Positions 17,471 to 23,886 of a stretch of 23,886 nucleotides of DNA are shown here, piece by piece. The notes beneath the pieces are model-generated. The model was given only the letters and a program-made list of their open reading frames with translations, did not search any database and was not told the origin of the DNA. Made by a program: the position numbers and the translations under genes. Source of the DNA: Saprospiraceae bacterium (lineage in GTDB: Bacteria > Bacteroidota > Bacteroidia > Chitinophagales > Saprospiraceae). The first letter of the stretch is position 1, and every line of letters starts with the position of its first letter. The stretch spans positions 1 through 23,886 of the forward strand of contig JAJCYJ010000491.1 of assembly GCA_029262975.1 (NCBI GenBank), in the 5' to 3' direction.

Positions 17471-17699
17471 TCTTTGAATTTGATTTTCATTTTAAAAGTG
17501 TTAGATACAGATCTATTGTTGACCTAAGTACTCATCTTTCTGACAAGCGATCATTTTACAATTAATTTTCTAAATTAAAATGGTATACAATTTGGCTTCG
17601 ATTGAATTATTCTAATTTACTCCTACCTTATGTTTCATTCATATTATAACAAGACAACATATAGAATCATAGTAAAGACTTGAATTGCAATTGTCATAT

Positions 17700-18710
17700 T
17701 TAAGTATAAGAATTTGAATTTACCAAGACCTCATTTTGGGTAATTTGCTGTAATATTGATTCGCCAAAATGCTTAGCTACCCATATATCAGAATAAATGG
17801 TATCAAGGTATCTTGAACCATTATCAGGTAGAATAGCAACACATATAGAATCTGGTGGAATTTCATATTTTATTTTATCAATTGCTGATATAATTGCGCC
17901 AGAAGATCCTCCTGCAAGTATTCCTTCGCTGCCGATCAATTTGCGACATCCAATTACGCAATCCTGATCAGAAACAAGAATATGTCTATCTTCAAGTCCA
18001 CTATTGTAATGCGAAGGTGTCACAGCTGCTCCATGACCAGGAATCAATCGTGTTCCAGGTTTATCACCAAATATGACGCTACCTTTTGCATCCACAGCTA
18101 TTACTTTGGTAGACAATCCTTTGTCCTTCAAATAATCGGAACAACCTCGTAATGTGCCGCAAGTACTTGTGGCACAAAAGATATAGTCAACTTTAGATTT
18201 CAAAGTCTTCAGTATTTCTTCCATTGTACTGTAATGTGCTGCAGGATTATACTGATTTTTGTATTGATTACAATTATAACTGTTTGGAATCGTGTGCAAC
18301 AAGTACTCGATTCTCTTAAGTCTGGCGGTAAGCAGATCACCGGTGATGATATCTGGTTTTGTAATTATCTCAACTTCTGCACCATATGCTTGCATTATTC
18401 TGCGATTCATTTCGGTGCATCTTTCGTCAGTCACACAAATGAAATTCAAGCCTAAATAAGCACAAACTTGAGCCAGGCCGATACCCAAATTTCCCGAGCT
18501 TGATTCTATTATTGTGGTATGCTCATCTATCCTCCCGGACCGAAGAGCTTCTCTTAACATTCTGATCGCAGGTCGGTCCTTGATACTACCTCCAGGATTA
18601 AATCCTTCCACTTTCGCATATAGAAAAAATGGTGCATTCAAGAATAATTTTTCTAAAAGCACTAATGGGGTATTCCCTATACATGATAATATTCCTTGTG
18701 TTTGATGCAT
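17700..18710 (-). CDS. sbnA: SbnA-like PLP-dependent N-(1-amino-1-carboxy-2-ethyl)-glutamate synthase
   Basis: A 336-residue member of the cysteine synthase/beta-replacement fold II PLP family. The PLP lysine is K44 in NPGGSIKDRPA, the substrate loop is SSSGNLG (70-76), and the phosphate-binding loop is TSTCGTLRG. The C-terminal DNGSRYLDT matches the family. Paired with SbnB, it is best assigned as the SbnA enzyme, which condenses O-phospho-L-serine with L-glutamate to form the precursor that SbnB splits to L-2,3-diaminopropionate. A simple cysteine synthase is less likely given the SbnB partner and the altered loop CGTLRG. The gene is preceded by a 249-bp AT-rich gap, so it may have its own promoter. 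Confidence 0.92.
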   Translation of the reverse strand: MHQTQGILSCIGNTPLVLLEKLFLNAPFFLYAKVEGFNPGGSIKDRPAIRMLREALRSGRIDEHTTIIESSSGNLGIGLAQVCAYLGLNFICVTDERCTEMNRRIMQAYGAEVEIITKPDIITGDLLTARLKRIEYLLHTIPNSYNCNQYKNQYNPAAHYSTMEEILKTLKSKVDYIFCATSTCGTLRGCSDYLKDKGLSTKVIAVDAKGSVIFGDKPGTRLIPGHGAAVTPSHYNSGLEDRHILVSDQDCVIGCRKLIGSEGILAGGSSGAIISAIDKIKYEIPPDSICVAILPDNGSRYLDTIYSDIWVAKHFGESILQQITQNEVLVNSNSYT

Positions 18711-18959
18711 TGTTGTGAGTTTTATGTTTTATGAGGGCGGTTCGATTTTTTCAATTACTATCTACTTTCTAAATAATAGTTGTGGTTTTCTTTGGTGATA
18801 TTTTATTGTTTAAGTTTTTTGGCATATCCCTTATATGAATTTTTCTTTGTTTTTATAGCAACCCTATCTCCAAAGTCTATTAATTTATATGTTCTTATAT
18901 TCATCATGATTTTTAAATCTTAAGTTTTAAGTTTCAAGGGATTTACGAATTAGAAATAT

Positions 18960-19910
18960 TTATGATTTACTATTTGCTGTCAGACACCACTCTATAATCG
19001 CCATAGCCGCATACATTTTGTATTCAGCCTGTCGCCAGGCAAGACTTTGGGTTCCGTCGAGCACTTCTGATGTTACATCATCGCCACGGACAGCTGGAAG
19101 ATCATGTAAAAAAATAGTTTCAGAATGAGAGACTTTCTTCATCAGATCCCTGGAGACCTGGAAAGGTAAAAATGCATCTTTCCAATTATCGTTTTCATGA
19201 GTTACTCCCATAGTTTGCCATCTTGTCGCATAAACTATATCCACATCTTTGGGAAGTGAGTCTGCATCGTGATGTTGTTCTATGATAGCACCATAATGTT
19301 CAGCTAATTCTTTCGCTTTTCTAAGAATAACGGGAGATAAACCATATCCTTCAGGTGTAATAAAAGTAGCGCTCATGCCATTCATTTTGGCCACTCCCAA
19401 AGCTAAACCCGCCGCAGTGTTATTACCTTCTCCTAAATAAAGCAAATGCTTGCCACGCAATTGTCCGAATTGTTCCTTTATGGTCGCTAAATCACCTATT
19501 ATCTGGGTAGGATGCTCGCAAGCACTCATGGCATTAATGATAGCCAGATTGTCCATACTGGCAAAATCTCTCATTTCCTGATCACTACCATTTGTCCTTA
19601 TCACCATTGCATCTAAATAATTGGATAGTATTCTTGCCGTATCCTTAATAGTCTCTCCAGTAGACAGTTGCAAATCCTTGGCGCCATAGGATACGATACT
19701 AGCCCCAAGTCGAATAGCCGCTACACTAAAAGAAGTTCTAGTACGCGTAGAAGGAATTGGAAAATAAATTCCAACAACCTTTTCAAGAAGAACTTTTGGA
19801 TAATTAGAAGCGCAGTTAGCAAAATACCCGGATCTGTTTACCATGTAGTCGATAGATTCCGGTGACAGATCCATAAGTGAAAGAAAATGTTTATAATCTG
19901 GTTTAGTCAT
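18960..19910 (-). CDS. Ornithine/aspartate carbamoyltransferase homologue, probably diaminopropionate-specific
   Basis: A 316-residue transferase with the carbamoyl-phosphate motif STRTRT (54-59), the second phosphate/carbamoyl motif HPTQ (133-136) and GEGNNTAAG (160-168), so catalysis with carbamoyl phosphate is expected. The amino-acid side is unusual. The OTC HCLPA motif is HDLPA (269-273), replacing the conserved Cys by Asp. The second-domain loop is TRWQTMG (229-235), joining an aspartate-transcarbamylase-like TRxQ to an OTC-like MG. Its place directly before sbnA-sbnB suggests carbamoylation of 2,3-diaminopropionate to a 3-ureidoalanine unit. This resembles the role proposed for carbamoyltransferase homologues in viomycin-type and zwittermicin-type pathways (recalled, not searched). 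A role in arginine synthesis is less likely, because Bacteroidota generally use the divergent N-acyl-ornithine enzymes. Confidence 0.88.
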   Translation of the reverse strand: MTKPDYKHFLSLMDLSPESIDYMVNRSGYFANCASNYPKVLLEKVVGIYFPIPSTRTRTSFSVAAIRLGASIVSYGAKDLQLSTGETIKDTARILSNYLDAMVIRTNGSDQEMRDFASMDNLAIINAMSACEHPTQIIGDLATIKEQFGQLRGKHLLYLGEGNNTAAGLALGVAKMNGMSATFITPEGYGLSPVILRKAKELAEHYGAIIEQHHDADSLPKDVDIVYATRWQTMGVTHENDNWKDAFLPFQVSRDLMKKVSHSETIFLHDLPAVRGDDVTSEVLDGTQSLAWRQAEYKMYAAMAIIEWCLTANSKS

Positions 19911-20255
19911 AAATGTGTTTTAGTCATTATTCTTTAATAGTCTGTTATAAAGTTTTAAATAAAAAGATGACTTTAGATACTACTGGTTTCAACCAAGTCA
20001 TTCATTTTATTTCTATCATTTAAAAAGTTTTAATTCATTTTAAATATTCATCTGACCTAATCTTTTCTAAGTCATTATGGAAGAAAATTTATTTGCTCGT
20101 CTCTTTTTAATGATTTTAATTTCTCTTACAAACTATCTATTCTGGAATCAAAATGAATCGTGATAATAAGAACTTGTTAGTCTCAAAATATCGCGTTAAC
20201 AATTATAATTAGTGAGACCAATTTGGTCATATTGATCTCACTTAATCATCATTGT
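19911..20255. other. Spacer between carbamoyltransferase and phosphatase genes
   Basis: This 345-bp AT-rich region between two minus-strand genes contains the hairpin at 20211-20242 immediately after the phosphatase stop. The part nearer 19911 should carry the promoter or leader for the carbamoyltransferase gene. No coding region or carrier-protein remnant was found on either strand. Confidence 0.5.
20211..20242 (-). terminator. Hairpin after the phosphatase gene, possible terminator
   Basis: A 12-bp inverted repeat, AGTGAGACCAAT (20211-20222) and ATTGATCTCACT (20231-20242), with one mismatched pair and an 8-nt loop. It starts 14 nt after the phosphatase stop on the transcribed strand. The following sequence is AT-rich but not a clean T tract, so termination may be partial. 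It may separate the phosphatase from the Dap/carbamoyl genes transcriptionally. Confidence 0.5.
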
Positions 20256-20990
20256 CTAATATTTCTTCTTCATATATCGAGCAACTTCTTTTTTAGCTTT
20301 TTCTATGTCAGCTCGAAATACAGGATCGGCATGAAGACGCGCCACAGTTGAACTTCCCATTGTTCTTCCAGCTTCTACATCACTATGCCAATGGGCATTA
20401 CAAACATTACGGCTTATGCCAAATTGCTTCCCCCGAACAAGCAATTCTGTAGTTTTATCCGGAAATATTTCAGATAATATTAGTGCATATGCCCATCCAT
20501 ATGCAGAATGACCGGAAGGATATGAACCATCCTTACTTAGTCCTTCATCCAATTCTGGTGTACACGTATACCAACGGTTATAAACGAAAGGTCTCGTACG
20601 TTCATATTTATCCTTGGCAGCAACTGTAGAATAATAGGCATCGAGAGAACCATTAATACATAGATTCATTAATATAGGCGTATTTATACTATCGATAGTG
20701 ATTCCAATAATAGTATCAAATGGTTGATTATTTGCCAAATCTGTGCTCGCATCGGATATTGCCTGCATTTGTCTTTTATAACTTGCACGCGAAAAAACTT
20801 CTGTCGCTAAATACTGGTCTAAAGCAAAAGCCACCGAGCCAGTATCTGGTGGAGGAGACAAGATGAGTGCGCTATTTGGCAATTGATGAGAATATAAGTA
20901 GCCGAGTTTGCTAGGTCCATCCTGACCAATTGCCGAGTAAGAAAACTGTAGAATAAAAAGGATTACTGAAAACAGTCTGAGATTCATCAT
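20256..20990 (-). CDS. Exported PAP2-type class A acid phosphatase
   Basis: The frame is open to 21044, but the start is placed at 20990, where MMNLRLFSVILFILQFSYSAIGQ forms a signal peptide; the next codon, ATG at 20987, is an equal alternative. The mature enzyme carries the full acid phosphatase signature. In this numbering it has K128 with R133 and P134 (KDKYERTRP), PSGH (158-161), and SRNVCNAHWHSD (193-204) with nucleophilic H200 and D204. This matches PhoN-like nonspecific acid phosphatases of the periplasm rather than membrane PAP2 lipid phosphatases, since no multi-helix membrane core is seen. Within the cluster it could remove a protecting phosphate from an exported product, or it may be unrelated to the pathway. 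Confidence 0.88.
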   Translation of the reverse strand: MMNLRLFSVILFILQFSYSAIGQDGPSKLGYLYSHQLPNSALILSPPPDTGSVAFALDQYLATEVFSRASYKRQMQAISDASTDLANNQPFDTIIGITIDSINTPILMNLCINGSLDAYYSTVAAKDKYERTRPFVYNRWYTCTPELDEGLSKDGSYPSGHSAYGWAYALILSEIFPDKTTELLVRGKQFGISRNVCNAHWHSDVEAGRTMGSSTVARLHADPVFRADIEKAKKEVARYMKKKY

Positions 20991-21105
20991 AGCATTTTTT
21001 TTAATTGAGTAGTTTATTAATTCATTTGCACAAAATATGCACATGATTTTGTATTACTTTTTTATCTGTTTAGGTTTTTTAAAATTGACTTTCTATTTAT
21101 AATTC

Positions 21106-21129
21106 TGATCTGCCTTTGCAATCAGATCA
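21106..21129. promoter_or_regulatory. Dyad upstream of the phosphatase gene
   Basis: TGATCTG (21106-21112) and CAGATCA (21123-21129) are perfect 7-bp inverted arms around a 10-nt spacer, 116 bp upstream of the phosphatase start and 150 bp after the hydroxylase stop. It could be a regulator site or a weak hairpin. No second copy was found. Confidence 0.35.
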
Positions 21130-21280
21130 TCTATCTCTTTTAGGATTCAACTTTATGAAATACAATTGAATGCGTTCTTGTCAGATTCAAACATGATCTT
21201 CTAAAAAACATGATTCCATTATTATAATTAGCCACCATAACTTATAAAATATTTACGAATTAATTTATAAAAACAAGAGC

Positions 21281-22906
21281 TTACGAGTACAATTCCGCTA
21301 CAGGATATTTACTATATAGTATCTCCTTTTCACCAAACAATCTTTCAGCAATTCTGCCTTGACTTAAACAAATGTCGATCAGTCTGTTTGACTCAACAAT
21401 TGGTTTAGATTCATCAGTATATTTGATACTACTGATATATTCTAACCATGGTTCCTGTCCCATCGCATATACATAAACTTCTAAGGCATTTATCGCTTCC
21501 ACCAAGGCCATTCCTCTTTTACAATTAGAACCTGCCAATCTTCTTGACTGATCTTTGTCCCTTGCTAGCGATTCGCTCAATAATGGTCCGTATAACCACG
21601 TCAAGGGTGCACCATCACATTCCATACCAAGAAATAATACATCAACATCCCCAATGAAGCGATGTACATGCTCATATATTTTTGGTTCAACATTACATGA
21701 ATCAGCAGCAAAAAGCATAGAAAAATCACCTACCCTAATATGGTGACACACTTTAGACTGAATATTCAAGTCTGAATGTTCACCCATAAATGGTATTCCG
21801 GTTATTACACAATCTTCAAATTCAATTGTCTCAAATGCCTTGATCTCTTTTACCTGATCAAATCCCATAATGTTAAACATCAATTTCAAATTAGGATCCT
21901 GAAGAGAACCACTTGTTGAGGCGGGCACAATTAGATTTTTGATCCTATGCCTCATAGGAAGCAAGGTTTCAAAAAGTATATGGTCTTGATGATTGTGTGT
22001 AATTAGGACGTAATCTATTATATCTGGCAAATCGACATCTGAAAACCGTCCGACTTCGGTTTGATATCCGTAATAACTTACAAGAGGATCCAATAAAATA
22101 CTTATGTCTTTTGTCTCGACAAGTATACAGGCATGACCCATATATCTCATTCTGACCTTATCTCCAGTATATCGTTCATACGATTTTGGCTTTTCAGTTG
22201 TAAAGAAAGATTTGAATAAAGTTTCCTGCTCTTCTGCAATACCCAACTTTTCTTTAATCTGACTAAAGCTAGATGCCGAACGTTTCATTTTTCCAAGAAC
22301 GTCGATGGCTTCATCTTTATAAGGAATCGATAGATGGAGGACATCCTTATCTCCTTCGAGTCTGGGCGTACTTAACACAAAAGGTCGCTCATCATTATTA
22401 GTCATCCACATAGCAATGCTCTGCGCATCCTCAGAGTACACATCACTATTATAAAGTAATGCTTCAAAAATCCGATATGAAGGATTATTGTTTAAATCAT
22501 AAACTAATTCAACATATCCTTTCAGAATTTCAGGTACTCTTTCATATAATTCATCCAATGAATATCCCTGGCCTTCTAATTTGAGCAGTTTAGTTAGTTC
22601 TTTAATGGCCTCTGCAAATTGGATTTGAACTGCTCTTTTTCGTACAGTTTCCTCTCTGAGCTGTTTTACCTCCCCTACTCTACTGGGATCAATATCCATG
22701 AATGGGCCTCCTAACATTTTAGGATTATTAACAGCAATTTCATGCGCCTTTGGGCTCATTATAAATGAATCCATAATTTTCAAATGTCTACCCATCAAAT
22801 TCATCGCAGCGGTAGCGGGAGAAGTAAGATGTGTCCAGGCATACCAATGATCCCAGAGTGGCTCAATAACTGTATTCGGTTTTAAGTATACATAGTCTTC
22901 CTGCAT
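21281..22906 (-). CDS. CmlA-like di-iron MBL-fold aminoacyl-carrier beta-hydroxylase
   Basis: A 541-residue protein with an N-terminal domain (about 1-245) opening YLKPNTVIEPLWDHWYAW, then a metallo-beta-lactamase fold (about 250-500). Length and layout match CmlA, the chloramphenicol-pathway oxygenase that beta-hydroxylates an amino acid held on an NRPS carrier protein. Metal-site residues fall almost in CmlA register (numbers recalled): H304, H306, D308 and H309 in HNHQDH; E376 in GEHSDL, where hydrolases have His; D402 in AADSC; E429 in GMECDG. No histidine occurs after H415, so the usual last His ligand of the fold is missing or replaced. An oxygenase is favoured over a hydrolase because of E376 and the N-terminal domain. 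Likely substrate: a carrier-bound amino acid of this cluster. It begins 75 bp after the PfaD gene and is probably co-transcribed with it. Confidence 0.87.
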   Translation of the reverse strand: MQEDYVYLKPNTVIEPLWDHWYAWTHLTSPATAAMNLMGRHLKIMDSFIMSPKAHEIAVNNPKMLGGPFMDIDPSRVGEVKQLREETVRKRAVQIQFAEAIKELTKLLKLEGQGYSLDELYERVPEILKGYVELVYDLNNNPSYRIFEALLYNSDVYSEDAQSIAMWMTNNDERPFVLSTPRLEGDKDVLHLSIPYKDEAIDVLGKMKRSASSFSQIKEKLGIAEEQETLFKSFFTTEKPKSYERYTGDKVRMRYMGHACILVETKDISILLDPLVSYYGYQTEVGRFSDVDLPDIIDYVLITHNHQDHILFETLLPMRHRIKNLIVPASTSGSLQDPNLKLMFNIMGFDQVKEIKAFETIEFEDCVITGIPFMGEHSDLNIQSKVCHHIRVGDFSMLFAADSCNVEPKIYEHVHRFIGDVDVLFLGMECDGAPLTWLYGPLLSESLARDKDQSRRLAGSNCKRGMALVEAINALEVYVYAMGQEPWLEYISSIKYTDESKPIVESNRLIDICLSQGRIAERLFGEKEILYSKYPVAELYS

Positions 22907-22981
22907 AGTTAGAATTTATTTTTATTTATAAACTTACGTTCCACTAATTTTGAATTTTTGGTTTTAGTCAAAATTCATAAA

Positions 22982-23886
22982 TTACTCAATTATTTTTTTT
23001 AAAGTATTTTTTAGTAAGGCTGCTGTGCCTTCCATTAACTCAATTCCAATTTCATCTACATGTCGATTTTTCCAATTTTCTAATTTGGTACCTTTTACCC
23101 ATTGATTAAAGGCTCCAAGAGCTGGTCCCGTATGGATTTGAAAATCTACCTTTTCTTTCAAATCACCTTTAAAAGCCAATTTGCTACTATATTCAAAATA
23201 CCAGCGAAAAACCAACGCCATTTTATATTTTGAGCTTTCTTCAGCCCGCGTAATCTCAGCCTCTTTTCCTTTAGTTCGAAGATAGATTTTGGTTTCATCC
23301 CAAATTTCAGACAATGGCTTTTTGAAATAGTCACGTTCTAATTGAGCAATGGTTTTTTCGGGTATTTCTTCCAGGGAATTATACTGGTTGTACAAATTAT
23401 ATAATTTGTTAGCTCGGACGTGGAAGAGTACACCTTTACGGAGCACCTGTACCCTTGCGCCAATTTCAAACATATCACCTGCGGGAGCATAAGCAGTATC
23501 CTGAACATTAATATTCTCAAGTAAATCTTTCACAGCACTACTGGTAGATGCCTCAATCGTACATTGATTAATAGAGCCTGTAAGTATAAAATCCGCTCCC
23601 ATGACGAAGGCGCTTGCCGCAGATTGTGGCGTACCAATGCCTCCTGCGAGTCCAATACGAATAGGTATCTCATAGTTAAACTCTTTCTGAATGTCACTTC
23701 TTAATTGTTGAATGGCGGGAAGTAAGACAGTTGCATTACCCCTGTCCGTATGTCCCCCTGAATCTGCTTCCACACATATGTTGTTGCTGATCGGTACAAG
23801 TCTGGCTAATGTTGCCTGATCTTCTGTAATTTTCCCTTTATCTATCAACCTGTTGAGTATTTTTTCAGAAACAGGGCGCATAAAGG
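22982..23886 (-). CDS. PfaD-family trans-acting enoyl reductase, 5' end cut by the window
   Basis: The C-terminal 301 or so residues of an FMN-dependent TIM-barrel enoyl reductase of the PfaD/PksE-type family, which reduces alpha,beta-double bonds of carrier-bound polyketide chains in trans-AT PKS and polyunsaturated fatty-acid synthases. Recognisable segments, counted from the first internal Met, are EADSGGHTDRG (38-48), IRIGLAGGIGTPQSAASAF (74-92) and GADFILTGSINQCTIEAS (95-112), which cover flavin and phosphate binding, then the family-specific helical tail. The ATG at 23879-23881 is not the true start. The frame continues to the window edge, and full-length members have some 450 residues or more, with upstream barrel strands missing here. 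It is the first visible gene of the cluster in transcription order; PKS/NRPS genes are expected further upstream. Confidence 0.9.
   Translation of the reverse strand, partial: FMRPVSEKILNRLIDKGKITEDQATLARLVPISNNICVEADSGGHTDRGNATVLLPAIQQLRSDIQKEFNYEIPIRIGLAGGIGTPQSAASAFVMGADFILTGSINQCTIEASTSSAVKDLLENINVQDTAYAPAGDMFEIGARVQVLRKGVLFHVRANKLYNLYNQYNSLEEIPEKTIAQLERDYFKKPLSEIWDETKIYLRTKGKEAEITRAEESSKYKMALVFRWYFEYSSKLAFKGDLKEKVDFQIHTGPALGAFNQWVKGTKLENWKNRHVDEIGIELMEGTAALLKNTLKKIIE

Noticed and set aside
18960..19910. Housekeeping ArgF of arginine biosynthesis
   Set aside because: Altered HDLPA and TRWQTMG motifs, the neighbouring sbnA-sbnB genes, and the usual use of N-acyl-ornithine enzymes in Bacteroidota argue against it, though it is not excluded.
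18941..21262. Exact 12-mer ATTTACGAATTA just after the stops of the carbamoyltransferase (18941-18952) and the hydroxylase (21251-21262)
   Set aside because: A 12-base AT-rich repeat is expected by chance several times in a window of this size and composition, and it has no dyad symmetry.
21281..22906. Simple MBL-fold hydrolase or beta-lactamase
   Set aside because: The long N-terminal domain, E376 in place of the third His, and near-register match to CmlA support an oxygenase instead.
1..23886. CRISPR array, tRNA or rRNA genes, prophage or insertion sequence
   Set aside because: No regularly spaced short repeats, no cloverleaf or rRNA segments, and no transposase or integrase were found. 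The tail-fibre-like proteins lack any other phage genes nearby.

Overview
The window looks like part of a chromosome from a member of the phylum Bacteroidota, probably Saprospiria-like. This rests on AT-rich DNA with weak Shine-Dalgarno sites, secreted proteins ending in a type IX secretion (T9SS)-like sorting domain, surface proteins with C-terminal domains common in this group, and a TPR-linked HisKA_2 sensor kinase. The taxonomic call is inference from protein style; there is no rRNA or tRNA in the window.

Left part (1-12,600). A minus-strand secreted M24 (Xaa-Pro aminopeptidase-like) protein and a minus-strand surface protein are separated by two tandem copies of a 98-bp repeat. Across a 431-bp divergent spacer, a plus-strand AldO-type alditol oxidase follows. 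Next come a 56-codon small ORF, a TPR/HisKA_2 histidine kinase with its LuxR-type response regulator 3 nt downstream, and a stand-alone 74-residue LuxR-type HTH protein. A two-gene surface pair closes this part: a fibre-like protein and a large BNR/Asp-box propeller protein. The same 20-bp near-palindrome, TTTCACCCANNTGGGTGACA, lies ahead of the kinase segment and ahead of the small HTH gene, which suggests a local regulon.

Right part (12,611-23,886). Everything is on the minus strand. A CotH-kinase/lamin-tail/T9SS protein comes first in coordinates, then what reads as the distal end of a hybrid trans-AT polyketide/non-ribosomal peptide gene cluster. In transcription order it holds a PfaD-family enoyl reductase (cut by the right window edge), a CmlA-like di-iron MBL-fold amino-acid beta-hydroxylase, an exported class A acid phosphatase, an ornithine/aspartate-carbamoyltransferase homologue, SbnA and SbnB homologues, a stand-alone acyltransferase-like protein and an Sfp-type phosphopantetheinyl transferase overlapping it by 4 nt.

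Working together, SbnA and SbnB should make L-2,3-diaminopropionate (Dap). The carbamoyltransferase plausibly converts Dap, free or carrier-bound, to a ureido-alanine type unit. The CmlA-like protein would beta-hydroxylate a carrier-bound aminoacyl group. The PfaD protein would reduce enoyl intermediates in trans, the PPTase would activate carrier proteins, and the AT-like protein may proofread rather than load malonyl because its carboxylate-binding Arg is replaced by Gln. The modular PKS/NRPS genes are not in the window and would be expected beyond the right edge. The most interesting points are this Dap/carbamoyl/beta-hydroxylase combination in a Bacteroidota cluster, the hybrid substrate loop of the carbamoyltransferase, the atypical residues in the AT-like and CmlA-like proteins, and the paired 20-bp dyad.
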